17,680 bases of DNA from Alphaproteobacteria bacterium UBA6187 (GCA_002422795.1 DITJ01000020.1:1-17680); one strand, 5' to 3'. Positions 6,404 through 14,334 are shown, counted from the stretch's first letter. A program made the numbers and translations. The notes: generated from the letters alone by a model not told the origin.

Positions 6404-7207
6404 ATGAATAGGAATCAAAAAATAAATTTCATTATAAATGAGAAATATAAATACCCTTTCATAGTAGAGATAAAGAGTAGAATTGCTGATCCTGAGATAG
6501 AACAGGCGGCAAATGACGACCTTGCAAAACTTAGGCTAGAGCCAGATGAAGTAATTGATAAAGAATATGAAGAGCGGCTGGTAAGTGCCAATAATGATAT
6601 ATTTATAAATGCTTTATGTTCTAATGAAGATTTGAAATCATGGGCAGAAGAAGACTACTGGACAATAAATGAAGCGGCATGGCTGCATGTAGGAGTTAAT
6701 CCAAATTCAATAAATAATTCAGTCATATCAGAATATAATGAACATTTACTGTATATTCAGGAATATTTAGAAATTAAAAATAAATTAGATAGGGCGCAAG
6801 GTGCATGGAAATTAAGAGAATTTTGTATTACTGCAAAAACCAAGCCTTTAAGTTTTATAGAATGGGGTAAAGATAAGAAGCGCCCTTTTCCTAAAGAATT
6901 AGAAAAACTAGTAAAAAAGCAATTTAAGCTCGTAAAAGAAACTAAAAATACAAATTTAACACAAAAAGATAAAAAAAGAGGTAATGGAAGCCAAACTCAA
7001 AGGCAAAATAACAATCTATTGCTGCTTGTAAATTACTTTGCTGAATATATAGCAGATCAAAAATGTATACCATATGACTATAAAAATTATGTGGGTATGG
7101 CTGAAGAATTACGCGAAATATCAGGAGATATTATTGGATTATCAACTATTAAAAGATATTTAGAAGAAGGAATGCGTATCGCAGAATCTCGCGATGATAC
7201 CAAATAA
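6404..7207 (+). CDS. Unrecognised island protein
   Basis: The 267-residue soluble protein is preceded by AAGGA at good spacing, 16 bases after the integrase stop, so it is probably in the same transcript. I do not recognise a family with certainty. The segment about 85-100 (YWTINEAAWLHVGVNP) resembles a motif in hypothetical proteins near integrases. Residues 155-205 are very rich in Lys and Asn and look like a flexible, nucleic-acid-binding linker. The C-terminus (GLSTIKRYLEEGMRIAE) resembles a small helical DNA-binding unit. Its place between integrase and AlpA-like regulator suggests a role in regulation, excision or replication of the element. A hairpin follows its stop codon. Confidence 0.7.
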   Translation: MNRNQKINFIINEKYKYPFIVEIKSRIADPEIEQAANDDLAKLRLEPDEVIDKEYEERLVSANNDIFINALCSNEDLKSWAEEDYWTINEAAWLHVGVNPNSINNSVISEYNEHLLYIQEYLEIKNKLDRAQGAWKLREFCITAKTKPLSFIEWGKDKKRPFPKELEKLVKKQFKLVKETKNTNLTQKDKKRGNGSQTQRQNNNLLLLVNYFAEYIADQKCIPYDYKNYVGMAEELREISGDIIGLSTIKRYLEEGMRIAESRDDTK

Positions 7208-7244
7208 TTAGAGAAAATCTTTTCTAATTTTTTCTAATTAGAAA
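7208..7244 (+). terminator. Possible AT-rich hairpin terminator after the 6404-7207 gene
   Basis: TTAGAGAAAA (7208-7217) can pair with TTTTCTAA (from 7220), with one unpaired G, and is followed by a T run. A second, overlapping perfect palindrome TTTCTAATTAGAAA lies at 7231-7244. The stem has almost no G-C pairs, so termination would be weak. The double palindrome could instead be an operator in front of the AlpA-like gene. Confidence 0.35.
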
Positions 7245-7310
7245 TTTACACCACATTATACCTTATAAGATTGCACAAGACGCACTTAATACTTATTGGA
7301 GCAATAAATT

Positions 7311-7532
7311 ATGAGTATAAATCAACTACCACAAACTGGATATTTTCGTATCTGGCAAATCATTGGCGATAAAAAAGCCAATCCCCCCATACCACCTTTA
7401 ATACCAGTCAGTGCTGCCACATGGTGGAATAAAGTCCGCACTGGTCACTATCCGCAACCTGTGAAACTTGGGCCTCGCATCACTGCGTGGCGGGTAGAGG
7501 ACATTCTTAAACTTATAGAAAATGGAATTTAA
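7311..7532 (+). CDS. AlpA-like helix-turn-helix regulator / excisionase
   Basis: The 73-residue protein has the AlpA-family pattern: IPVSAATWWNKVRTGHYP, then QPVKLGPRITAWRVEDI, which is the winged-helix DNA-binding fold of prophage AlpA regulators and excisionases. The N-terminal 25 residues (MSINQLPQTGYFRIWQIIG) are family-typical in position. A GGAG ribosome-binding site lies 9 bases before the ATG. In P4-like islands such proteins switch on integrase or promote excision, and its place behind the integrase operon fits. It could also act on its own palindromic leader at 7208-7244. Confidence 0.85.
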   Translation: MSINQLPQTGYFRIWQIIGDKKANPPIPPLIPVSAATWWNKVRTGHYPQPVKLGPRITAWRVEDILKLIENGI

Positions 7533-7565
7533 TAGGTAACGAATTAAATATAATGGGAGGAAATA

Positions 7566-8051
7566 ATGAGTAACAGCTTGGATGAAGAGTTAAACGGTAA
7601 CGTTACATCAGCTAATGATAAATCAACAAAGTTGCCAGCAATGTATATTTTTGTGAATGATGAAATAAGCGATATGCAAGATTTTACTTTGGAAGAAGTA
7701 GGAGCGTTTTATCTTCTGAAGTTACATGCTTGGCGTAATAAGGGAGTTATTGCAGATAATGATGACGTAATTGTTCGTTATTTAAACTGTAAGTCCAAAA
7801 GAACTTGGAAGAAACTTCGGGAAAAGTTAGCTCAAAAATTAATCTTTCTTGAAGGAAGTATAACGATGGGTCACATGATGCATAGTTATAATATCACCTT
7901 AGAAAAGCATAAAGCTAATATTAGAAATGGCAGTGTTGGTGGAAAAGCAAATGCAAAGAACCGAAAAAAAGAAAAGGAAAGCAAACCTTATAATGACTCA
8001 GAACCTTTTATAAACGGGCTAGCAGCGAAATTTAAGCAACCAGACCTATAA
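7566..8051 (+). CDS. DUF1376 (YdaU-like) phage replication-region protein
   Basis: The 161-residue protein has residues about 22-100 (PAMYIFVNDEISDMQ, then LEEVGAFYLLKLHAWRNKG, and RTWKKLREKL) with the pattern of DUF1376/YdaU, found in replication modules of lambdoid and other phages. The tail is strongly basic, with GSVGGKANAKNRKKEKESK as in other members, and likely binds nucleic acid. It is preceded by a very strong GGGAGG ribosome-binding site and starts 33 bases after the AlpA-like gene, so the two are probably one transcript. The family is linked to replication initiation, but its biochemical role is not firmly known. No separate helicase loader or primase is visible next to it. Confidence 0.8.
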   Translation: MSNSLDEELNGNVTSANDKSTKLPAMYIFVNDEISDMQDFTLEEVGAFYLLKLHAWRNKGVIADNDDVIVRYLNCKSKRTWKKLREKLAQKLIFLEGSITMGHMMHSYNITLEKHKANIRNGSVGGKANAKNRKKEKESKPYNDSEPFINGLAAKFKQPDL

Positions 8052-8396
8052 TTAAAATAAAAAGTAAAAATACAATCTATATAAATATAAAAGTAATTTT
8101 ACTATGACATGTAATCTTAAAAGGTACTCCCTGAAGCCCCTCCCTTGAGGGTCACGCAAAGTCCCGGTTTATGTTTAGATATACGGCATAAACAAGGGGT
8201 TGCGGTGTTTTTTGGAATTGGGGCTGGAGAGGCAGTAATGCCAGGTTGTTTCTATATAGGCTTTAATAGGGAAGTTAAAAGATAAATCTTCTTTATTTAT
8301 GCTTTGTTAATCATGGTCTTATGTAGTCTTTCGACACATTGTCTTGATTGCCTGATGTAAATAAAAAGTAAATTACTACATGCAAAAGGCAAGTTT
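8052..8396. other. 345-base gene-free region upstream of the terminase genes; possible packaging site
   Basis: No gene is visible. The first 70 bases are A/T-rich. From about 8125 the sequence becomes GC-rich with several short inverted repeats: CCC-TTGA-GGG near 8140-8151, GTTTATG (8167-8173) with CATAAAC (8187-8193), and GGCA-GTAA-TGCC at 8231-8242. Phage cos or pac sites commonly lie directly before the terminase small-subunit gene, so this is the natural place for the element's packaging signal. That assignment rests on position and structure only. A promoter for the terminase genes should also be here but I cannot place it. Confidence 0.4.
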
Positions 8397-8984
8397 ATGA
8401 TGCAATACCACATGTTCCGGGACGACAAAGGCGCATTAATCCCCGTTGCTGCAGAAACTGCGGCGGCGCATTTGGATTTGAGTGTTACTCGTTTCAATGA
8501 TTTAGTGCGGCAAGGTGTTTTGCCTAAAGATGGCCGCGCCAGGTTTGATATTGATGCGGTGCGGATTGCTTACATAAGGCATATACGCGATATTGCAGGT
8601 GGCAAGAAATCTGGCGTGGACGCCCCGGAACTCACTGCAGAACGTGCCCGCCTTGCCCGCGCCCAGGCGGATAAAGCGGAAATGGAAGTTGCGGCACTGG
8701 AGGGCAAGCTTGTGCCCGCAGAATCTGTTGAAAAAATCTGGACTGCCCTGGCAACTTCCTTCCGCTCCCGCATGGTGGCTATGCCGGGCAAGCTTGCGCA
8801 CCAGTTGGCAGCAATCCAGAACCCAGCGGAGGCAGAAGCATTTATAAGAAAATCAATTTATGAGGCACTCGATGAACTTAGCAACTTCACCCCGCAGCAA
8901 TGCGGCGCTGCTATTGATAGCCCGGAAAGTAGCCAGCCGGATGAAACCGCCGCCACTACTCAAAGTGAGCCAGTGGGCGGATAA
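8397..8984 (+). CDS. terS: Terminase small subunit (Nu1-like)
   Basis: The 195-residue protein should recognise the packaging site and load the large subunit. Residues about 14-60 form an HTH (PVAAETAAAHLDLSVTRFND then LVRQGVLP). The middle (TAERARLARAQADKAEMEVA, then GKLVPAESVEKIWTAL and FRSRMVAMPGKLAHQLA) is the helical oligomerisation pattern typical of Nu1-type small terminases. The end (residues 165-195) is Pro/Thr/Ser-rich. Two ATGs stand in a row at 8397 and 8400, with AAGG before them. Its 3' end overlaps the large-subunit gene. This pair is visibly richer in G+C than the genes on both sides. Confidence 0.85.
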   Translation: MMQYHMFRDDKGALIPVAAETAAAHLDLSVTRFNDLVRQGVLPKDGRARFDIDAVRIAYIRHIRDIAGGKKSGVDAPELTAERARLARAQADKAEMEVAALEGKLVPAESVEKIWTALATSFRSRMVAMPGKLAHQLAAIQNPAEAEAFIRKSIYEALDELSNFTPQQCGAAIDSPESSQPDETAATTQSEPVGG

Positions 8985-10794
8985 TTACCGCTTCCTAAGC
9001 CGCGAATCCAGCGCCGAGCCGGGCCGGTGGTATACCGACCGCGCCCCATACCAGCGCGGCATGATGGATGCGGTGAACGATCCTAAAGTGGAATCTGTGG
9101 TGATAATGTCCGCCGCGCAAGTGGGTAAAACGGAAATTATCAATAATATTATTGGCTATTTTATCCATCAAGACCCGTCCCCAATTCTGCTGTTACAGCC
9201 AACTTTGCAGATGGGTGAAGCCTGGAGTAAAGACCGCTTAATGCCCATGGCGCGTGATAGCAAAATATTTGGTGATTTAATCAGCACTGATAAAAAACGC
9301 GATGGCGGCAACACTATTTTGCATAAATCTTTCCCTGGCGGGCACATTACTATTGCGGGTGCAAATTCGCCTGCATCCCTTGCCAGCCGCCCTATTCGCA
9401 TAATTATGATGGATGAAGTAGACCGCTATCCCTTAAGCGCCGGGGAAGAAGGCGATCCGGTAAATCTTGCCCGCAAACGCACCACCACTTTCTGGAACAG
9501 GAAAATAGTGATGGTGTCAACCCCCACAATCAAAGGCCAGAGCCGTATTGCTGCCGCTTATGAATCCAGTGATAAACGCCAATACTTTGTACCTTGCCCG
9601 CAATGCGGCCACATGCAGGCGTTGGCCTGGAAAGCTGTATCATGGCCGGAAAAGCAGCCGGAAAAAGCACATTATGTTTGCGCTGAAAGTGGCTGCGTGA
9701 TTACCGATGCGGATAAACCAAAGATGCTAAAAGAAGGCAAATGGATTGCTACCGCTCCATTTGCTGGTACTGCAGGATTTCACCTTAATGAACTTTATAG
9801 CCCCTGGGTATCTTTTGCGGAAATTGCCAGTAACTTCCTGGAAGCCAAGAAAATGCCGGAAACGCTCAAAACTTTCACCAACACCGCACTTGCCGAAACC
9901 TGGGATGCTGACCAGGAAGGCGAAGGCGTGGAACAACACATACTGCAACAACGCTGCGAAAAATACCGTTATGCACCAAATGGGGTATTGTTCCTCACAT
10001 GCGGCGTGGACGTACAAAACGACCGTGTTGAAGGCGAAATAATTGGCTGGGGGCGGCAATATGAAAGCTGGTCTGTTGATTACTTCGTTATCCACGGCAA
10101 CCCCGCCTTGCCCGAAATATGGAACCAGTTGCAGGAAAAATTACAAACAAAAATTACCCATGAATCAGGCGTTAAAATGGGTGTACTCACCACCTGTATT
10201 GATTCTGGCGGGCATTATACTGATGAAGTTTATAAATTCTGCACCAGGATAAGGCAGGGCCTGCGCGTGTTTGCGGTGAAAGGTGCATCACAAATGGGTA
10301 AAATACTGGTGAGCACGCCAACCAATAATAACCGCTTCCGGGTGAAATTATTCATGGTGGCAACCGATACGGCAAAAGAGCTTATCTATAGCCGCCTGAA
10401 AATTGATAAGCCAGGGCCTGGTTATTGCCACTTCCCCGCGCATTATGATGATGAATATTTTAAGCAACTTACTTCAGAAAAATTCGTGCAAAGCTTCGAA
10501 AAAGGCCGCACCAAATATTTATGGAAGAAAATGCGCCCGCGCAATGAGGCACTTGATTGCCGTGTTTATAACCTGGCGGCTTATATGCTAACCCCCGTGC
10601 AACTCAATATGGTGGAGGCGAGGCTTAAAGCTAGGATTGAAGAGTTTAAGGCGGAAGAGGCTAAAAAAGCAGTTGAAGCTAAGAAAACCGCAGCAATGCT
10701 TGCCAAACCAAAGCGTAAATTCAAACAATTTACTTATGAGGAGCTGGTAGCAATGGCTAGGAAAAAGGGGTTCAATATTAGTGATGAAGATTAG
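8941..10794 (+). CDS. terL: Terminase large subunit, GpA family
   Basis: The 617-residue packaging motor and nuclease is of the lambda GpA type. The N-terminus QWADNYRFLSRESSAEPGRW is the family hallmark. Walker A-like residues are S57-T64 (SAAQVGKT) and the Walker B/catalytic pair is D158-E159 (IIMMDEVDRY). A CxxC pair (CPQCGHM) follows. The C-terminal nuclease has acidic residues D357 (GVDVQNDR), D421 (IDSGGHYTDE) and D539 (EALDCRVYNLAAY). Length and motifs look complete. I place the start at 8941, where the conserved part begins, overlapping the small subunit by 44 bases; the frame is open to an ATG at 8860, but those 27 extra residues lack family features. No portal or head gene follows, which is unusual for this position. 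Confidence 0.92.
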   Translation: MKPPPLLKVSQWADNYRFLSRESSAEPGRWYTDRAPYQRGMMDAVNDPKVESVVIMSAAQVGKTEIINNIIGYFIHQDPSPILLLQPTLQMGEAWSKDRLMPMARDSKIFGDLISTDKKRDGGNTILHKSFPGGHITIAGANSPASLASRPIRIIMMDEVDRYPLSAGEEGDPVNLARKRTTTFWNRKIVMVSTPTIKGQSRIAAAYESSDKRQYFVPCPQCGHMQALAWKAVSWPEKQPEKAHYVCAESGCVITDADKPKMLKEGKWIATAPFAGTAGFHLNELYSPWVSFAEIASNFLEAKKMPETLKTFTNTALAETWDADQEGEGVEQHILQQRCEKYRYAPNGVLFLTCGVDVQNDRVEGEIIGWGRQYESWSVDYFVIHGNPALPEIWNQLQEKLQTKITHESGVKMGVLTTCIDSGGHYTDEVYKFCTRIRQGLRVFAVKGASQMGKILVSTPTNNNRFRVKLFMVATDTAKELIYSRLKIDKPGPGYCHFPAHYDDEYFKQLTSEKFVQSFEKGRTKYLWKKMRPRNEALDCRVYNLAAYMLTPVQLNMVEARLKARIEEFKAEEAKKAVEAKKTAAMLAKPKRKFKQFTYEELVAMARKKGFNISDED

Positions 10795-11047
10795 TATTAG
10801 CGGTTCTGCTTTTATTCCTGCCAATATTATTTATAAGGTGAGTAAATTTTAGCCGAATCAATGCCGCATGATCCAACGCTTACATGGCTTCTGAATCATA
10901 ATAATAAAGCAGAAGTGAAACCCAAAACCCTAAAAATATACGGCCTGCAATTATATGTTTAACTGGATAGCAAAACCATAATGGCAATCGAAGCCAATAA
11001 TAAATGCTCCATCAATATTAATGGCGTTATAATAAAAAGGCAGATAA
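10795..11047. other. Gene-poor spacer after the terminase with a 33-codon open frame
   Basis: A short plus-strand frame at 10861-10962 (MPHDPTLTWLLNHNNKAE, ending GLQLYV) is the only coding-like sequence. It is too short to assign and could be a remnant of a deleted phage gene, since a connector or portal gene would be expected here. The rest is AT-rich and shows nothing I can name. No portal, protease or capsid similarity is visible. Confidence 0.4.
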
Positions 11048-11326
11048 CTAGCCAGGATAATGATAATCAAATACCTCAGCATTATTAAACCTGGCCGCAC
11101 CTTCCGGCTTGCCTTCATAGCGTTTCTGCATAGCAACTGAAACATAACCAGCAACACTATAAGCATGATGTAGTTGTTCGCAAACACGCTGCAAATCCTT
11201 CAAATCATCCTGGATGGGCTGGAATTGCTTATTTTTCTTCAGAGATATTAAATCAGTGGTAAGCTTATCAATTGATTTTGATAGTTCTGTTACTGATTTG
11301 CTGGATTTTCTACTTAATAAAAACAT
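11048..11326 (-). CDS. Small coiled-coil protein divergent from the C-protein-like gene
   Basis: The 92-residue product begins MFLLSRKSSKSVTELSKSID. Residues 10-60 carry regular hydrophobic heptads (LSKSIDKLTTDLISLKK, IQDDLKDLQRVCEQLH), suggesting a short coiled coil. The end is aromatic and polar. A GGAG ribosome-binding site lies 10 bases before the ATG. It has no recognisable family and no signal peptide; the start MFLLSRK is too short for a membrane anchor. It is transcribed away from the C-protein-like gene across a 66-base shared intergenic region holding the C-box-like operators, so both may be controlled together. It may be an accessory or immunity factor, but that is a guess. An overlapping GTG-started frame (10951-11187) is less convincing. 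Confidence 0.6.
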   Translation of the reverse strand: MFLLSRKSSKSVTELSKSIDKLTTDLISLKKNKQFQPIQDDLKDLQRVCEQLHHAYSVAGYVSVAMQKRYEGKPEGAARFNNAEVFDYHYPG

Positions 11327-11344
11327 AGTAATTACACTCCATGT

Positions 11345-11378
11345 TACTTATAGACTGAAGACTTATAGTCTACATAAT
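11345..11378 (+). promoter_or_regulatory. Tandem C-box-like operators and overlapping promoter of the C-protein-like gene
   Basis: TACTTATAGACT (11345-11356) and AGACTTATAGTCT (11359-11371) repeat the core ACTTATAG with a period of 15 bases. The second is a good inverted repeat (GACT-TAT-AGTC). From memory, GACTTATAGTC in two copies at this spacing is the operator form bound by restriction-modification controller proteins such as C.Esp1396I. A promoter overlaps it: TAGACT (11351-11356), 16 bases, CATAAT (11373-11378). The start codon at 11393 would then lie only about 8 bases after the transcription start, so the mRNA is almost leaderless, as for many C genes. Confidence 0.65.
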
Positions 11379-11392
11379 TTAAGAATGCAAGG

Positions 11393-11614
11393 ATGGATTT
11401 ATGCAAGAAAGTTGGACAGAATATCAAAAAATATCGCCTGGAGAGAGGGTTTTCCCAGGAAGACCTTGCCTTTGAATCAGGTTTGCACCGAACATATATA
11501 AGCAGTTTGGAACGTGGTAAGCGCAATGCTACTATTGTTGTAATAGGGCAGATTGCAGATGCATTAAAAATTAATCCTGCTTTGCTTTTAGAAATCTCTA
11601 CTACATATTATTAA
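11393..11614 (+). CDS. Controller (C) protein-like XRE-family HTH regulator
   Basis: The 73-residue DNA-binding protein consists almost only of an HTH domain. Residues 8-20 (GQNIKKYRLERGF), helix-turn-helix 21-42 (SQEDLAFESGLHRTYISS) and ERGKRN follow the C-protein pattern of restriction-modification systems. Those proteins bind paired operators in front of their own gene, activating first and repressing at higher dose, to delay a toxic partner. A matching operator pair lies directly upstream (11345-11371). Here no methyltransferase or classical restriction enzyme is seen. Instead the next genes are the DUF2130-SIR2-HerA-KTSC set, 159 bases downstream on the same strand. It likely times expression of those genes or of the divergent small gene. 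It could alternatively be an element-maintenance repressor. Confidence 0.85.
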   Translation: MDLCKKVGQNIKKYRLERGFSQEDLAFESGLHRTYISSLERGKRNATIVVIGQIADALKINPALLLEISTTYY

Positions 11615-11773
11615 CCTACCTATTAAAGTCCATTCTAAATATAGTATTTATTTGCAATTATTTAGCAAATTTGATAGCTTGCATCACCTTTAGGTTGCGC
11701 AAGGTCTTGATATTTAACATCCATTGCTCATACAACATTAAATATATTTTATAGATATTTTAGAGAATAAATT

Positions 11774-13084
11774 ATGACTGAGCCCACTATTACTTGCCCT
11801 AATTGTAAGACTGAAATTAAATTAACTGAGTCTCTAGCTGCTCCCTTGCTTGAAACCACTAGAAAACAATTTGAGCAGCAACTCGCAAAAAAAGATGCTG
11901 ATATAGCAGCAAGAGAGAAACTTACTCGTGATAAGGAACGAGAACTAACCGATGCTCAAGCGAAACTTGATGAACAAATTGTTGAACAAGTTCAAACACA
12001 ATTGAAACAAGATCGTATTAAAATCACGGCAGAGGCGGAAAAAAAAGCAAAACAGGCTGTTGCAAATGATTTAGAGCAGAAAGCCTTGGAAGTAACAGAA
12101 TTAAATAAAGTTCTAAAAAGCCATGAAGAAAAATTGGCGGAAGCACAAAAAGCACAAGCTGAGGTACTTAAAAAGCAACGTGAACTAGATGATGCTAAGC
12201 GTGAACTGGAATTGACTGTTGAAAAAGGCATACAAGATGGACTATCTATTACCCGCCAACAAGCTAAGAAAGAAGCTGAAGACGAACAAAAGCTAAAGGT
12301 TATGGAAAAAGAGCAAACTATTGCTGCTATGCAAAAACAGATTGAAGATCTTAAACGCCGCGCCGAGCAAGGATCGCAACAATTGCAAGGTGAAGTACAG
12401 GAATTAGAGCTTGAAAATCTTCTTAGAATAAAATTCCCTTTAGATATAATTGATCCAGTCCCTAAAGGAGAATTTGGTGGCGATATATTACACCGTGTTA
12501 GAAATTCAAGTGGTCAGGTATGCGGCACTATTTTATGGGAATTTAAACGCACAAAAAATTGGAGTGACTCATGGCTTGCAAAACTTCGTGATGATCAGCG
12601 CACTGCAAAAGCAGAAGTTGCAGTAATAGTAAGCCAGGCATTGCCAAAAGATATTGAAACCTTCGACATGATAGATAATGTCTGGATAACAAATCCTCGC
12701 ACTGTATTACCTTTAGCTATGACTTTACGCAAATCTATGATGGATATTACTATAGCGCGACAATCTAATGAAGGGCAGCAAACCAAGACAGAAATGATAT
12801 ATCAGTATCTTACTGGCCCACGTTTTCGTTTGAGAGTTGAGGCTATAGTCGAAGCTTTTTCTACTATGCAGGAAGATCTTGATAAAGAACGGAAAGTAAT
12901 TATGAAGCAATGGGCAAAACGTCAAAACCAGATTGAACGTGTTATGGAATCAACCGTAGGCATGTATGGCGATTTGCAAGGAATTGCAGGTAAATCTTTA
13001 ATTGAAATAGAAGGATTGGAATTAAAATCTCTTACTGTTGAGACACTTAGTATTGATGAACTTACTGCTGATGAAAATGCTTAA
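11774..13084 (+). CDS. DUF2130 protein: coiled coil plus PD-(D/E)xK-like domain
   Basis: The 436-residue protein begins with a CPNC pair (C8, C11) resembling half a zinc ribbon. Residues about 30-215 are a long charged coiled coil rich in Lys, Glu, Ala and Gln. Residues about 212-300 are the DUF2130 domain, which carries a restriction-endonuclease-like pattern: acidic helix near E212-E214, D237 (FGGDILH), E256-x-K258 (LWEFKRTK) and the strand AEVAVIVSQ. A helical tail follows, with ITIARQSNEGQQTKTEMIYQ typical of the family. It likely binds or cleaves DNA, but cleavage has not, to my knowledge, been shown for the family. It opens the defence gene set: the SIR2 gene follows after 32 bases. The leader has AGAGAATAAATT, similar to the SIR2 leader. 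Confidence 0.85.
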   Translation: MTEPTITCPNCKTEIKLTESLAAPLLETTRKQFEQQLAKKDADIAAREKLTRDKERELTDAQAKLDEQIVEQVQTQLKQDRIKITAEAEKKAKQAVANDLEQKALEVTELNKVLKSHEEKLAEAQKAQAEVLKKQRELDDAKRELELTVEKGIQDGLSITRQQAKKEAEDEQKLKVMEKEQTIAAMQKQIEDLKRRAEQGSQQLQGEVQELELENLLRIKFPLDIIDPVPKGEFGGDILHRVRNSSGQVCGTILWEFKRTKNWSDSWLAKLRDDQRTAKAEVAVIVSQALPKDIETFDMIDNVWITNPRTVLPLAMTLRKSMMDITIARQSNEGQQTKTEMIYQYLTGPRFRLRVEAIVEAFSTMQEDLDKERKVIMKQWAKRQNQIERVMESTVGMYGDLQGIAGKSLIEIEGLELKSLTVETLSIDELTADENA

Positions 13085-13116
13085 CAATAATATAATTCAT
13101 ATTTAGAGAAAATTAA

Positions 13117-14334
13117 ATGGATAATTATCACGATCCTATTCGGCATTTAAAATATCTAAGGCAATCATTGTCCCAGGATAATGAATCTATAGGGTTCTTT
13201 ATATCTGCAGGATGCCCGCTTTCAGTCGATATGCCAAAAGGTCAGTGGCCTCTAATTCCAGACGTAAAGAACCTTACCATTTTTATTAACAAACAGTTAG
13301 AACAAGATACAAAATATTCTCTTCTTCTAGAAGAATTAACGAAAGCTGAAAAGAGTGCTGAAAATATTGAAGATATATTAAGTTTTCTAAGGAGCTTATT
13401 ATCCGTTTCTAAGGGAGGAAATGTAAGAGGATTATCTGAAGAAGATTTACTTACTTTAGAGAAAAATATATGCGCTGAAATTGTAAAAAAGCTTGACGTG
13501 GCTTTACCTAGTCAAGAAACTCCCTATCATCGTCTTTGTAATTGGATCAGGTCAATAGACAGAAAATCAGCAGTAGAGTTATTTACTACCAATTATGATT
13601 TATTGATGGAACAGGCTTTGGAAGATTTAGAGGTTCCATATTTTGATGGCTTTGTTGGAGCTAGAAGATCTTTTTTTGATCTCAGAGCTGTAGAAGATAA
13701 CTTGATACCAACTCACTGGTCTAGATTATGGAAAATACACGGGTCAATAAATTGGTATCAGAAAGATATCGACAGTGAAAAGAAAGTATATAGATCTTCT
13801 GAAGTAAAGAAAAATGCATCACATTTAATTTATCCATCGCATTTGAAGTATGAAGAAAGCAGAAAGATGCCATACCTCGCTTTAATTGATCAATTAAATA
13901 GATTTATTAGAAAGAAATCTTCTTTCTTAATTTTGTCTGGCTACTCATTCAATGATAGCCATTTGAACGATACAATTGTTAATGCACTAAAAGCTAACCC
14001 AACCGCAATGGTTTTGGGGCTAATGTATGATAGATATGAAATTGATAGTTCAACAGAAAGATACCCAGAGGCATATAGACTTGCAAAAAAACAGCATAAT
14101 CTCAATATCTGGACATTTGATAAAGCTATAATTGGAACAAATTTAGGTAAATGGAAGAAAGATCATAAAAAAGAAGATGAAGATTTAGACCTTGTCCAAT
14201 TTAGTCCTTCTGAGAAAAAATCCGATGGTTCGGATCATTTTGAAGATTTGGTAAAGCTTGGAAATTTTTCTGAATTAACTAACTTTCTGAAAAAAATTAT
14301 AGGCCCCCTAAGGGAAGATAAGAATGTCAAATAA
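13117..14334 (+). CDS. SIR2-family NADase of a SIR2-HerA defence pair
   Basis: The 405-residue protein has the defence-type SIR2 fold. Visible are the NAD-binding start FFISAGCPLS (27-36), the catalytic TTNYD (157-161, N159), KIHGSINW with catalytic H208, and LSGYSFNDSHLND (273-285). The highly charged tail (345-375) leads into a final helical segment. Such proteins hydrolyse NAD+ when phage infection is sensed, arresting the cell. The gene overlaps the HerA gene by 11 bases, so the two products are made together, as in described SIR2-HerA systems where they form one large complex. The C in AGCPLS replaces the more usual Ala or Ser after the Gly-rich turn. The sequence is strongly AT-rich compared with the terminase genes. 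Confidence 0.9.
   Translation: MDNYHDPIRHLKYLRQSLSQDNESIGFFISAGCPLSVDMPKGQWPLIPDVKNLTIFINKQLEQDTKYSLLLEELTKAEKSAENIEDILSFLRSLLSVSKGGNVRGLSEEDLLTLEKNICAEIVKKLDVALPSQETPYHRLCNWIRSIDRKSAVELFTTNYDLLMEQALEDLEVPYFDGFVGARRSFFDLRAVEDNLIPTHWSRLWKIHGSINWYQKDIDSEKKVYRSSEVKKNASHLIYPSHLKYEESRKMPYLALIDQLNRFIRKKSSFLILSGYSFNDSHLNDTIVNALKANPTAMVLGLMYDRYEIDSSTERYPEAYRLAKKQHNLNIWTFDKAIIGTNLGKWKKDHKKEDEDLDLVQFSPSEKKSDGSDHFEDLVKLGNFSELTNFLKKIIGPLREDKNVK

Noticed and set aside
8502..8801. Minus-strand ORFs opposite the terminase small subunit
   Set aside because: They are shadow frames of a GC-richer gene, with no motifs and no start signals.
8860..8940. Earlier start for the terminase large subunit
   Set aside because: The 27 added residues lie wholly within the small-subunit gene and lack family similarity; the conserved start pattern begins just after 8941.
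10861..10962. Portal or connector gene remnant after the terminase
   Set aside because: The 33-residue frame shows no similarity I can name to portal or head-tail joining proteins; position alone does not justify a call.
10951..11187. Minus-strand 78-residue ORF with hydrophobic segments
   Set aside because: It needs a GTG start without a ribosome-binding site and overlaps the better-supported coiled-coil gene at 11048-11326.
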